Below are positions 25,998 through 35,172 of a stretch of 64,000 bases of DNA, piece after piece (position 1 is the stretch's first letter; each line of letters opens with the position of its first letter). The DNA is taken from contig JAJDAF010000018.1 in assembly GCA_029261995.1 (NCBI GenBank), positions 62,001-126,000 on the forward strand, read 5' to 3'. The DNA is from Candidatus Zhuqueibacterota bacterium (GTDB lineage: Bacteria > Zhuqueibacterota > Zhuqueibacteria > Oceanimicrobiales > Oceanimicrobiaceae). The position numbers were made by a program, and so were the translations under genes. The notes beneath the pieces are model-generated. The model saw nothing but the letters and a program-made list of their open reading frames with translations, searched no databases and was not told the DNA's origin.

Positions 25998-26855
25998 ATG
26001 TGCAGATTCATAGCCTACATTGGCGCACCGATGGTCATGAACAAACTGCTCTACGAACCGAAGAACTCGCTTATCCACCAAAGCTACAAAGCTCAGGAGC
26101 GAGAAGAACCCCTCAACGGCGACGGCTTTGGCGTCGGCTGGTACGAGCGCGATATCGAGCCAACTCCGGCGGTTTTTGTATCGGTTTCCCCGGCATGGAA
26201 CGACAGAAATCTGCGCTACATTGCTCCCAAACTCAGGTCGCGCTGCATGTTCGCGCACGTGCGTGCCGCCAGCGCCGGCGGCGTGACTCAGGGCAACTGC
26301 CATCCGTTCCACTTCAAGAATTTGCTGATGATGCACAATGGCGATATCGGCGGCTTCTCCAAATTGAAACGGCTATTGCGCCGCCGACTCTCCGACCCGA
26401 TTTACGACTGGATTCAGGGCGAGACGGACTCCCAGCATTTCTTCGCGCTCTTTCTTGACAATCTCACAAAATCGGGAGCGGTTTGGAATACCAAATCAGT
26501 AGTCTCCAGCATCGAAACGACAATCGCGGATATGCGGGAATTGGCCGGATCTGCTGGTATTGCCGACCCAGCCCTGCTCAATGTCGCCATAACGGACGGC
26601 AATTTCGTCGTTGCCAGCCGATATGTATCTGATCCAAAAATGGCCGCGAACACGCTGTACCATTCCGAAGGCGGCCGGTACGAGTGCCATGACGGCGTCT
26701 GTTCCATGCTGCAAACGGACCCGGCGGAGCACTCGGTCCTGATTGTCTCCGAGAAGCTCACAGATGTGAAGGAAGACTGGCATGCGGTGCCAGTAAATCA
26801 TTTTGTGACGGTGGATGAATCGCTGCAAGTGGGATTGCGTCCGATTCAATCCTGA
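25998..26855 (+). CDS. Class II glutamine amidotransferase (YafJ/EgtC-like)
   Basis: 285 residues with AGGAGA before the ATG. The N-terminal nucleophile Cys2 follows the start (MCRFIAYIGAP); the other Ntn-hydrolase positions are NGDGFGVGWY, MFAHVRAAS, HPFHFKNLLMMHNGDIGGF and ETDSQHFFALFL. These enzymes cleave glutamine or gamma-glutamyl amides. EgtC acts in ergothioneine synthesis, but no egtB or egtD is near, so the exact substrate is open. Confidence 0.85.
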   Translation: MCRFIAYIGAPMVMNKLLYEPKNSLIHQSYKAQEREEPLNGDGFGVGWYERDIEPTPAVFVSVSPAWNDRNLRYIAPKLRSRCMFAHVRAASAGGVTQGNCHPFHFKNLLMMHNGDIGGFSKLKRLLRRRLSDPIYDWIQGETDSQHFFALFLDNLTKSGAVWNTKSVVSSIETTIADMRELAGSAGIADPALLNVAITDGNFVVASRYVSDPKMAANTLYHSEGGRYECHDGVCSMLQTDPAEHSVLIVSEKLTDVKEDWHAVPVNHFVTVDESLQVGLRPIQS

Positions 26856-27099
26856 GGACTGCCCACGTTGCCGGGACACGCCAGATTTGCGAATTCAGGG
26901 AAAATGGAGGAGAGTTCCCCACTTTTCCCTGTGCGCAGCTTGCGGGCCTGATTGATTCTCCCCAACGCTATCCCCATTTTCCTGCGACTCGTCCCAGACA
27001 TGTAGTGCTCTAACCCATCGCGTTTGGATAACAACCTGCGCTGGCTATATTCCTGCTTGCAGTCGTGCGCAACACTTGAAATAGCCATGGAGACGCTAC

Positions 27100-28866
27100 A
27101 TGTATCGTACTGTTAATGATGTTTTACGCAGTCTGTGCACAGCAGGTCTGCTTGCTTTGCTGCCATCAAACCCGGTTCTTTCCCAGACGTTCACGCAGAT
27201 CACAACCGGCGCCATTGTCAACGACAACACTGCTTCAGGCGGCGGCGCCTGGATCGATTTCGACGAAGATGGGCTCTTGGACTTGTTCGTCGCAAACGGC
27301 AACACAGCAAATCAAGCCAATGCTCTGTTTCAAAATGTGGGTGGCGGGCAGTTTACAAAAGTAAGCGAAGGTCAAATTGTGACCGACGCCGGTTCATCTA
27401 TCGGCGGCACATTCGGGGATTTCGACGGTGATGGCCTTCTGGACGCCTACGTAACGAACCGCGGCACGGCCTTCCCCAATTTGCTTTACAGGAATAACGG
27501 CGATGCCACATTCACGCGTATCACCAGCGGTGCACCGGCCACCGACGCTGGCGATGCCAACAACAGCTACTGGCTCGACCTTGACCGGGACGGTGATCTC
27601 GATCTGTTCGTGCTCAACTTTAATCAGGCCAACTTTCTCTACCTGAACAACGGCGATGCCACATTCACGCGCAGCACAACCGGCAGCGTGGTCTCGGACG
27701 CCAGCCTCTCGATCAGCGGCGCCTGGGCGGACTACAATGATGATGGAAACCTCGATTTTTTCATGGCCAACGCCGGCTCGCAAAACGATGTGCTGTATGT
27801 CAATAATGGAGACGGCTCCTTTTCCAAAAGACTTTTCGCTGACGCTTCCGCCTCTCTGGGCGCAAGCTGGGGTGATTACGACAATGACGGTGATCTCGAC
27901 CTGGTTGTCGCCAGTTTTCTGGGGCAAAACAATTTTCTCTATGAAAACAGTGGCGCGCCTGACTTTGCCCTGCCCCCAGTTGCGTCGGTGGTGGCAGCAG
28001 ACGGCGGAAGCTCGGTCGGCACGGCTTGGGGAGACATCGATAATGATGGCGACCTGGACCTGCTGGTCGGCAATGACGATCGCAGCAGCTTTCTCTACCT
28101 GAACAATGGCGACAAGACATTTTCCCGGGTGACCACCGGTGCTCTCGTGACCGGCGGCGGCAACACTTTTGGCGCAAACCTGGTGGATTTCAACGGCGAT
28201 GGCTACCTGGACGCTTTTGCCGCTAACCGCATCGGGGTTAACTTTCTCTATCGCAATGATGGGGGCTCGAGCCACTGGCTGAAGGTGCGCTGCGTGGCGG
28301 AAGGGCACAACACCTCAGGATTCGGGGCGACAGTGCGCTTGAAAGCGACCATTTCCGGCAAGACGGCATGGTTGCGGCGTGACGTTTCTTCGCAATCCGG
28401 GTACAACAGCCAGAGCGACCTTGCGGTCCATTTCGGGCTGGCAGATGCGACAGTCGTTGATTCACTGATTGTGAGTTGGCCATCTGGCGCCACCAGCATC
28501 CTGGCCAATCTAGCGGTCGATCGCCGCGTCGTAGTCGAGGAGAATGAGATGCCGACTTCCGTTTCATCTCCGGGAACACCGCGCCCGACAGTCTTTCGAC
28601 TACTGGCGAACTACCCCAATCCCTTCAACCCGAGCACCAACATCGTGTTTGAGCTTTCCCGGTCGGAACATGTTCGTCTGGAGATCTTCAACCTTCTGGG
28701 CAGCAAAGTCCGTACACTGGTCGATGCGAATCTCATACAGGCGACTCACACGGTCACCTGGGATGGCCGCGACCAGGGCAACCGGATCGTGCCGTCGGGA
28801 GTTTATTTCTACCGATTGGCTGTCAGTGGCGCAGTTGTGAGCCGAAAAATGGTGTTCGCAAAATAG
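27100..28866 (+). CDS. Secreted FG-GAP/VCBS beta-propeller with UnbV domain and C-terminal sorting domain
   Basis: 588 residues with GGAG eight bases before the ATG. A signal peptide ends near PVLSQTF. About seven FG-GAP repeats follow, each with calcium-loop motifs such as DFDEDGLLDLFV, DFDGDGLLDAYV, DLDRDGDLDLFV and DYNDDGNLDFFM. An ASPIC/UnbV domain lies at 400-470 (SGFGATVRLKATISGKT, SQSGYNSQSDLAVHFGL). The last 90 residues are a FlgD-like sorting domain (ANYPNPFNPSTNIVFELS to GVYFYRLAVSGAVVSRKMV), as used in FCB bacteria for export and cell-surface attachment by type IX-like secretion. The partner or glycan bound by the propeller is unknown. Confidence 0.88.
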   Translation: MYRTVNDVLRSLCTAGLLALLPSNPVLSQTFTQITTGAIVNDNTASGGGAWIDFDEDGLLDLFVANGNTANQANALFQNVGGGQFTKVSEGQIVTDAGSSIGGTFGDFDGDGLLDAYVTNRGTAFPNLLYRNNGDATFTRITSGAPATDAGDANNSYWLDLDRDGDLDLFVLNFNQANFLYLNNGDATFTRSTTGSVVSDASLSISGAWADYNDDGNLDFFMANAGSQNDVLYVNNGDGSFSKRLFADASASLGASWGDYDNDGDLDLVVASFLGQNNFLYENSGAPDFALPPVASVVAADGGSSVGTAWGDIDNDGDLDLLVGNDDRSSFLYLNNGDKTFSRVTTGALVTGGGNTFGANLVDFNGDGYLDAFAANRIGVNFLYRNDGGSSHWLKVRCVAEGHNTSGFGATVRLKATISGKTAWLRRDVSSQSGYNSQSDLAVHFGLADATVVDSLIVSWPSGATSILANLAVDRRVVVEENEMPTSVSSPGTPRPTVFRLLANYPNPFNPSTNIVFELSRSEHVRLEIFNLLGSKVRTLVDANLIQATHTVTWDGRDQGNRIVPSGVYFYRLAVSGAVVSRKMVFAK

Positions 28867-28906
28867 GGAGACACTTGTGGCTGTCCGTTCTATGAGACAA
28901 ACCTAA

Positions 28907-28942
28907 CCGCTTCAGCCAGAGCGAGGACTCTGGCTGAAGCGG
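28907..28942. repeat. Perfect 15-bp hairpin after the FG-GAP gene
   Basis: CCGCTTCAGCCAGAG (28907-28921) and CTCTGGCTGAAGCGG (28928-28942) pair without mismatch around a six-base loop. No T-run follows, so a REP-like element or a bidirectional roadblock is more likely than a classical terminator. Confidence 0.6.
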
Positions 28943-29011
28943 GTGGTCTGACCGTCAAAGGCAAATTGGATAGCAAAAAGGCGTTGAGTCGGGCTGGGAT
29001 AAATCCACTGG

Positions 29012-29037
29012 ATTCCGGCTCAAAAGATCGCCGGAAT
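29012..29037. repeat. Small dispersed-type hairpin
   Basis: ATTCCGGC (29012-29019) pairs with GCCGGAAT (29030-29037). The form GGATTCCGGC...GCCGGAATGAC is a common intergenic repeat type. It lies just downstream of the convergent TonB receptor gene. Confidence 0.5.
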
Positions 29038-29075
29038 GACGGAAATAAATGAGCTGCCGGTCAATCGCTCATCTA

Positions 29076-32000
29076 TCAATTGAACAAATACCGAATTCCG
29101 AACTGCGCCTGCCAGCGCGACCTCAAGCCAAGATCATCGACAAACGTCTCCTGGGCCCCGCTCCGAAACTGAAACAGCGGCGCACCCTGCTCATCAAATT
29201 GTCCGGTAAACCGTAGCGGAGAGCGGGCGTCGGCCTGGGGCAAAGATTTCACCCCCCAACTCGAATTGAACATGTTGCCGATGTTGATCAGGTCGAGGCT
29301 CAATTGCAGAGCCTGTTTTCGGCCACGGAAAGTAAACGACAAGTCCTGCAGGATTCTGAGGTCGATGGTGGTGACCCAGGGCATGAGTGCGCCATTGCGC
29401 GCAGCAATTTCTCCACGGTGTGCGCTCAAATAACCATCTTGTTCAATAAACGCGTCGAGGGCCTGCCATTGCTCCTCCGGTGTGGAGATGACACTGGCAT
29501 TGTCATCAAGAATCGGAATCAGGTTAATTTCACTCGAACTGCGCGGAATGTAGATCAGGTCGTTACTGGCCGAACCGTCGCCATTGACGTCGCCGGCATA
29601 AACATAGGAAAAGCGACTGCGGTTCGTCGTCAAGGCAGCGTCGCCGTCACCGGCTTCAAACACAAAGCCAATGTGGGTGGCGGTGCGTTCCGACCAGCGT
29701 TTGCTGTAGGTGGCGCTGCCAATTAATCTATGCTTGCGGCCGAATTCAGTGAAGCTCACCTCCGGGTCGTTGGGGTCGCCCTGCACCGGATTCTCCGCCC
29801 ACAACGAACGTGCGAGTCCATTTGAATTCAGTTGCGACTTGACGACGGAATAGTTGTAACCCAATTGTGTTTTCAACTTCGGGCTGAACACATGGCTGGC
29901 CTGCGCCGTGATATTCAGGGAGTGACCCTTGCTCGAATTATCCAGCACAAACACGCCGCCGGCAAAATCGGTGTTCAGTTTGTTGTTCCCTGGTCCGCCG
30001 AAGTAGGGCCGGTTGTCCGGACCTGGCAGGCGGCGTTCGACACGTGTCAGGTCGGCATTTCGTACTACCACGGCGTTGATGTCCTGGCCGTAGAGCAAGC
30101 CCAGGCTGCCCAACACGCCTCCGGGTAACTTGCGGTCGATGGCGAGATGAGTCTTCCACACCTGTGGCCATTTGAAATCTGGTGCCAGAACATTGATGTC
30201 GAGCGAAGACGACTCGGGTTCCGGCTCCAGATCCGGATCCGTCCCTTGGTTGGCCACCTGGTTGCCGACCCAGATAAACGGCAGGCGTCCGGTGAACAGG
30301 CCGCTGCCGCCACGAATTTGCGTGGTGCGCTCGCTGTTGAGCCCCCAGTTGAAACCGATTCTAGGAGAAAAAAGAGGTCGGGCCGATGGAAACTTGCTGG
30401 CATCGACGAACTCGGGGTTGCCGGCATTATCGCGTAATCGCAAAGACTTTGAAAAATTGTTCTCCGGAATATCCGTGAAATAGATGGGGAAATCGATGCG
30501 CACGCCGAGGGTCAAATTCACGCTTTCCGACGGAGCAAACTCATCCTGAATGTGCAGGCCAAACTGCCCGACCCGAGTCTTGTCCTGCCTGAAAGGCTCC
30601 TGCTGCTGCTCATCGACCTCATCGTTAAAAGATCTGAAGTTCGGGCTGTTGGGATCGGTGACATCAAAAAACTCTTCGAGTGAAGAAAACGACGTGCCTC
30701 CCAAGTTGGGCGGCAGGAAGTGCAGACCATGGTAGAACAAGTTAAACGAATTCGAAAAAGAAAAGACTTCAAAATTGAGACCGGTGCTGATAAAATGCTT
30801 CCCTCGGGAAAAGGATAACTCGTTGCCAAATTGCCAGATATTCTGGTCAACGGAGTTGTTCACCGAAAATGGCTCGTGCCCGAGAGAGGTGTAGGTAATG
30901 CCGTCAGCCGCAATTTCCAGTAGAGGAAACGGCTCGCTGAATGAGTCGCGAAAGGCCCTCAGCGCTGTAAAACTCGAGAAAAACCGGTTGGTGTATTTTT
31001 CATACCAGGAGTTCATTTCCGCCGTAAACGAATGCACTCTGTTGTTGATTTCATAACCCGCGCTTCGGAACGGCAAGCTGTTTGCGCTCGGCCCCCGGCC
31101 TGAATTGTTGATGGTGATGGCGAAGGGCTCCGGCAACCTGTCCTGACGGGCGCCGAGGTAGTTGTAGCGGAACGCGGCCTTGCTGCGCTTGTTACGATTC
31201 CAATCCAACTTAATCAAGAACTTTTCGTTGTTGGTATCACTGGTGTAATTTTCGAAAGGACCGGTGTCGTAATTGTAAACCTGGAACATCCGCTCGCGAA
31301 TTGCCTCCAGGTCAGAGGCCTGCACCCGGGAAATGCCGGGACCCGTCGAACCCGAGCGTGAGGCAACGAAATCACTGGCCAGTTCGCTTCCCCGTTCCAA
31401 CTCGCCGTTGGCAAAAAAGAACAGTTTGCTCTCAATGAGCGGCCCACTGACCGTGAAGCCGGTTTGTTTGAAGGAAAGATCCCGGCTGCGGGTCTGCAAG
31501 CCACTCAGCTCACTACCGACCAGCGTTTCACCCCTTAGAAAAGTGTAGGCCGCGCCGGAAAACGTATTGTTGCCACTGCGCGTCACCATGTTCACATCCG
31601 CGCCTGTGAAACCACTGCGGGCGACATTGAAAGGCGCCGCCGATATCTGGATGTGGTCGATGGCGTCGATGGGCAATGCCTGGGCATCCGCCTGTCCGCC
31701 AGGAATCGGATTGTCGGCGTCAAACATGTTAATGAAATAGGAGCCATCTACCGTGAGGTTGTTGTTGAGCCAGCTACGGCCGCCAAAACTGAAATTGCCA
31801 TCGGCGCTCGGTTCCAGTCTGAGAAGATCGCGGCTACTGCGGTTCAGTGATGGCAGTTGGTCAATTTGCAGAGGCGCAATCCAGGTCGTGGCGCCGATTC
31901 GCCCGCTGCCGAAGGTCGGCTCTTCCTGGGCGGTAACGTGCGCACCGTTCTTCATCTCCAGCGGCGAAAGTGTGAAATCGAGCGTGATGGTTTCGCCCAG

Positions 32001-32300
32001 GTTCAGTTTGAGCTTGGTCTTGCGCAGAATCTTGAAGCCCGTGTGCACGACAATGGCTGCATAAGGCTCGCCCGGACGCATGTTAGTCAAATGATAATGT
32101 CCTGTGTCCGTCACCTGTGCATGGTAAACGGTCCGGCTTGGCACATGGACAGCGACGACTCGTGCGCCAAGCATTGGCTTTCCACCACTATCCAGCACCC
32201 GTCCCATGATGGCGCTGGAAGTCGCTCCCTGAGCGAACAGGCTTCCGGCCGCAAGCAACGTGGCCAAGACCACAATCCTGGTTGTTTTCTGGAAGCTCAA
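29076..32300 (-). CDS. TonB-dependent receptor, Oar-like
   Basis: 1074 residues from TTG 32300, chosen because GGAGAAGGAGG lies six bases upstream; an upstream TTG at 32327 would overlap that site. The signal peptide ends near AAGSLFAQG. A carboxypeptidase-regulatory-like domain follows (SSAIMGRVLDSGGKPMLGAR), then a plug (LPSLNRSSRDLLRLEPSADG, DAIDHIQISAAPFNVARSGF, GADVNMVTRSGNNTFSGAAY) and a beta-barrel with terminal strand WQAQFGIRYLFN. Substrate unknown; Oar-like receptors handle proteases and peptides in some species. It follows the type IV secretion genes on the same strand, but a 240-bp gap precedes it. Confidence 0.85.
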   Translation of the reverse strand: MSFQKTTRIVVLATLLAAGSLFAQGATSSAIMGRVLDSGGKPMLGARVVAVHVPSRTVYHAQVTDTGHYHLTNMRPGEPYAAIVVHTGFKILRKTKLKLNLGETITLDFTLSPLEMKNGAHVTAQEEPTFGSGRIGATTWIAPLQIDQLPSLNRSSRDLLRLEPSADGNFSFGGRSWLNNNLTVDGSYFINMFDADNPIPGGQADAQALPIDAIDHIQISAAPFNVARSGFTGADVNMVTRSGNNTFSGAAYTFLRGETLVGSELSGLQTRSRDLSFKQTGFTVSGPLIESKLFFFANGELERGSELASDFVASRSGSTGPGISRVQASDLEAIRERMFQVYNYDTGPFENYTSDTNNEKFLIKLDWNRNKRSKAAFRYNYLGARQDRLPEPFAITINNSGRGPSANSLPFRSAGYEINNRVHSFTAEMNSWYEKYTNRFFSSFTALRAFRDSFSEPFPLLEIAADGITYTSLGHEPFSVNNSVDQNIWQFGNELSFSRGKHFISTGLNFEVFSFSNSFNLFYHGLHFLPPNLGGTSFSSLEEFFDVTDPNSPNFRSFNDEVDEQQQEPFRQDKTRVGQFGLHIQDEFAPSESVNLTLGVRIDFPIYFTDIPENNFSKSLRLRDNAGNPEFVDASKFPSARPLFSPRIGFNWGLNSERTTQIRGGSGLFTGRLPFIWVGNQVANQGTDPDLEPEPESSSLDINVLAPDFKWPQVWKTHLAIDRKLPGGVLGSLGLLYGQDINAVVVRNADLTRVERRLPGPDNRPYFGGPGNNKLNTDFAGGVFVLDNSSKGHSLNITAQASHVFSPKLKTQLGYNYSVVKSQLNSNGLARSLWAENPVQGDPNDPEVSFTEFGRKHRLIGSATYSKRWSERTATHIGFVFEAGDGDAALTTNRSRFSYVYAGDVNGDGSASNDLIYIPRSSSEINLIPILDDNASVISTPEEQWQALDAFIEQDGYLSAHRGEIAARNGALMPWVTTIDLRILQDLSFTFRGRKQALQLSLDLINIGNMFNSSWGVKSLPQADARSPLRFTGQFDEQGAPLFQFRSGAQETFVDDLGLRSRWQAQFGIRYLFN

Positions 32301-32540
32301 AGCAGGCCTCCTTCTCCGATTGTACAAAATGAAACTGTTGAGCGATACCGAGGGTGTAGATGCCGTGGATGAGGTCGCTAAGCAAAAAAGTCGTTTTGCA
32401 CTACGTAAAAAACGACTAGCAATCCGTAAGGTTAAAAATTAGTAAGATTTAACGAGGGAGTCAAGCTTTTTTGCGGTAAATATTACAGATTCTGAGCGGG
32501 TGAGATTTTACCGGCTTGCAGTTGGTTAGTTCTGACTTAG

Positions 32541-34328
32541 TTATTGATTACATGCGCCATCCACGCTTTTTTCGCCAGAGCCGCCATGGCTATCGGACAC
32601 CCGCAGCGTAATGGTTGTGACAAAATCCGTGTGCGAGCGCGTGAATGTTGGTGTCGGAACGGTCTCAGTCTGCTCAACGCCGTCCAGAAACCACTGGTAG
32701 GTCAGAGTGTCATCGGGATCCGGGTCGCTCGAATCGTTGCCCTGAATGCGGTAGACGATCGCCTGCTGGAAGGCCTGGAACTCGCAGGTGAAGTCCGCGG
32801 TGGGGTCGCTGTTGAGCACCACCATGTTTTTCCAGGTTGTGTTGCTCTCACTGCCTTCTGAATTGGTGACTTTCAGGCCGACTTCATATTCTCCGAGGGG
32901 ATGGTTCATATCAATTGCCACCGAGTTTGCCCGGCCCTGTCCAATGGTCGTGGATGGTTGTCCGGCAGGACGCAGAAACCAGGTATAGTCATCGATGCCG
33001 CGGCTCTCGTTACCGGCAATGGAGCCTCTGCCGTCAATAATGAGAATCCTGCCGTTGCGCGCTCCGAAGTTATCTTCGACACTGTCGGGGAAGACAAAAT
33101 GCGCTTCGGGCACACCGGGCACACTGACATTCTTGTTCGCCGAAGCGGAGGCGCCGTGATTATCGGTGGCTGTCAGAGTAAGTTGGTAGAGGTCGCCGCG
33201 CACGTCAAAAACCGGCAGGAGAATATCGTCCTGGTCTGTAAGGCGGGCGCCGTTCAAGAACCAGGCGAACGAAAGCGAGTCACCGGCATCAATGTCACGG
33301 GTCGGGTTTGCCGTTACGGTAATCTTCTCCAGAGCGGTTGTGAAGGAAAACTCCACCTCAGGAGGCTGGTTTACGACACTCAGAGTCACCCAGGTACTAT
33401 CCGAGGTGTTGCCTTCCGCATCCTGCACCACCAGCCCAACAGCGTTGTTTCCTACCGGCATGCTGACATCGTAGCGAAAGATATTCTGCGTCACTTCCGC
33501 CAAAACATTGAGCCCGCCGCCTCGCGGCCGGCTCAGCCATTTGTAACTCGCGATATCCGCATGGGGAGAAAAGCTGCCGGAGGCATCGAGCGTCACCTGC
33601 TCGCCATTCCTGGCCTCGGCGGCTGGCCGGATGGCAAAGCTAGCCAGCGGAAGCGAGTTGTCGATAGTGATCGAGGCCTTGTTTGTCGCCCCCAGTTGGT
33701 CTTCCACGGTGAGTTCGATCTTATAATCCGCATAGTAATTGAACGTGTGGGTTAGTTTCTGGTCCGGGGTTGATTCAACTACGGTTCCGTCCAGATCCCA
33801 AATAGCTTTCACAAGGGGGCTGTCTTTGTCGAGCGATTTGCTGCCGTCGAACTCGTAAGTGAAATTCCTGTTGGGGATGTCGCGTGAGAGTTGCTGGTAT
33901 TCTATGACAGCTACAGGGGCATTGTTGTCGCCCATGAACACCCTGATTTCACCAGGGGTTGTATTGATGCCGTCAGTCGCGGAGACCTCGATGATGTGGC
34001 CGCCCTTTTGAAAGGGTTTAAAGGTCGAGCGATAGAGTCCACTCGATGTTTTATCCTGGATCGTCACTTCACCGGTATTGCCGACCACACTGGCGCTGAT
34101 CTGCGGGTCTCGCGAGCCGTCATCCGTTACCACGAACTCAAAAGGATAGCTCTTGTCCCGGACGTAAACCAGCGTGTCAGCTTCAAAACCCAGGAGTTGC
34201 AGCGTCGGAGCTAAATCATTTGTTGTTAATGGGTTTTCGTCTTTTGTTGCGTCGCAGCCGGCGACGAGGAGCAAGGCTGCCGCCGGGAGATAAAGATGCC
34301 AGCGCATGGGTGTCTTCCCTGATTTCAT
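32541..34328 (-). CDS. Lipoprotein with multiple PKD/Ig-like domains
   Basis: 595 residues (ATG 34328; ATG 34307 also possible). The lipobox LVAGC follows a helix (HLYLPAAALLLVAGC). Five or six PKD-like beta-sandwich domains follow, each with a DxxGS or W-D/W-F core: FDGSKSLDKDSPLVKAIWDL, DASGSFSPHADIASYKWLS, TRDIDAGDSLSFAWFLNG, DGRGSIAGNESRGIDDYTWF, GNDSSDPDPDDTLTYQWFLD. It would sit on the outer or inner membrane leaflet and project a long rod. It lies directly after TraO on the same strand, so it may belong to the secretion apparatus or its surface adhesin; this is inference. Confidence 0.8.
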   Translation of the reverse strand: MKSGKTPMRWHLYLPAAALLLVAGCDATKDENPLTTNDLAPTLQLLGFEADTLVYVRDKSYPFEFVVTDDGSRDPQISASVVGNTGEVTIQDKTSSGLYRSTFKPFQKGGHIIEVSATDGINTTPGEIRVFMGDNNAPVAVIEYQQLSRDIPNRNFTYEFDGSKSLDKDSPLVKAIWDLDGTVVESTPDQKLTHTFNYYADYKIELTVEDQLGATNKASITIDNSLPLASFAIRPAAEARNGEQVTLDASGSFSPHADIASYKWLSRPRGGGLNVLAEVTQNIFRYDVSMPVGNNAVGLVVQDAEGNTSDSTWVTLSVVNQPPEVEFSFTTALEKITVTANPTRDIDAGDSLSFAWFLNGARLTDQDDILLPVFDVRGDLYQLTLTATDNHGASASANKNVSVPGVPEAHFVFPDSVEDNFGARNGRILIIDGRGSIAGNESRGIDDYTWFLRPAGQPSTTIGQGRANSVAIDMNHPLGEYEVGLKVTNSEGSESNTTWKNMVVLNSDPTADFTCEFQAFQQAIVYRIQGNDSSDPDPDDTLTYQWFLDGVEQTETVPTPTFTRSHTDFVTTITLRVSDSHGGSGEKSVDGACNQ

Positions 34329-34590
34329 TACATCGTGCCTTTAGAATTCAACTTACCCGCAGTCACGGCAAATGCGAACGACTTTCGTTGCACAATCATG
34401 CTTTTGGCCTGAAAAACTTCGAAGTGACTCTTTGAATCTCTCCAAATGCGTCGCGCGCAAAGAACAGGTGCTCTCTCACAAAGTTGACAGGGCCGGGATA
34501 AGCCGGGTGAGGACGGTTGGAGCGAAACCGGACCAAACAGGAGGCCAGCCGACAAGCTGGAATCCCGGTCGTCCACCCGAACCGGAATAA

Positions 34591-35133
34591 CTAAAGCACG
34601 ACTCGAAGCCCACCGCTCACGAGAAACTGATTATCGAAAAACTCGGAGCCGAAGAAAAAGAACTGCTTGGCTTCTCCGAAAACACTAAAACGCCAACTCA
34701 GATAATACTCCACCTCAGTCCGGAAGTCTATACCGAAGCTGGTGTCGTCAGCTTCATTTGCAGCCACACTTTCGGCGTTGGTTTGCATGATGAAACCGCC
34801 GGCCCCGGCGCTCAGGTAGCCGTCCTTGACTCTCACCAGCCAGCGGTTGAAGCCGAGATTGGCGCCGAAGTTATCGGTCGAGACAACCTTCTCTTCATCT
34901 CGAAAATAAAGTCCGCCAAATGTCAGACTGCTGCGGTTGGTCATTTGCTTGCCCCAGGTTGCCTGGATGTGGGATTTGGCGCCGGCAACAAAGAGCGAGT
35001 TTGACTTGACCATTTTCTGATACTGCGCATGTGCCGTGGTGTTCACCAGAAAGCAACAAAGCAAGGTGAGACCGTAGCACAGGGCTTTGCCTGAGTGCGC
35101 CCTGCGACGAGAAACTGTTGGTTTGTTGAGCAT
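34591..35133 (-). CDS. TraO-like outer-membrane beta-barrel protein of a type IV secretion system
   Basis: 180 residues. A signal peptide ends near NTTAHAQ. The rest alternates hydrophobic and polar residues as in a small beta-barrel (SSLTFGGLYFRDEEKV, FGANLGFNRWLVRVKDGYLS, AGAGGFIMQT, SFGIDFRTEVEYYLSWRF, FDNQFLVSGGLRVVL with a terminal aromatic-free strand). In Bacteroidetes conjugation modules TraO follows TraN, exactly the position here. It shares operon spacing with the VirB9-like gene upstream (39 bp). Confidence 0.6.
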   Translation of the reverse strand: MLNKPTVSRRRAHSGKALCYGLTLLCCFLVNTTAHAQYQKMVKSNSLFVAGAKSHIQATWGKQMTNRSSLTFGGLYFRDEEKVVSTDNFGANLGFNRWLVRVKDGYLSAGAGGFIMQTNAESVAANEADDTSFGIDFRTEVEYYLSWRFSVFGEAKQFFFFGSEFFDNQFLVSGGLRVVL

Positions 35134-35172
35134 AACGATTGAATGTTTGCCGTTGTTTGATCTGGAGTCGAT

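Noticed and set aside
27394-28308. Long minus-strand frame opposite the FG-GAP gene
   Set aside because: Produced by the GC-rich repeats of the real + strand gene.
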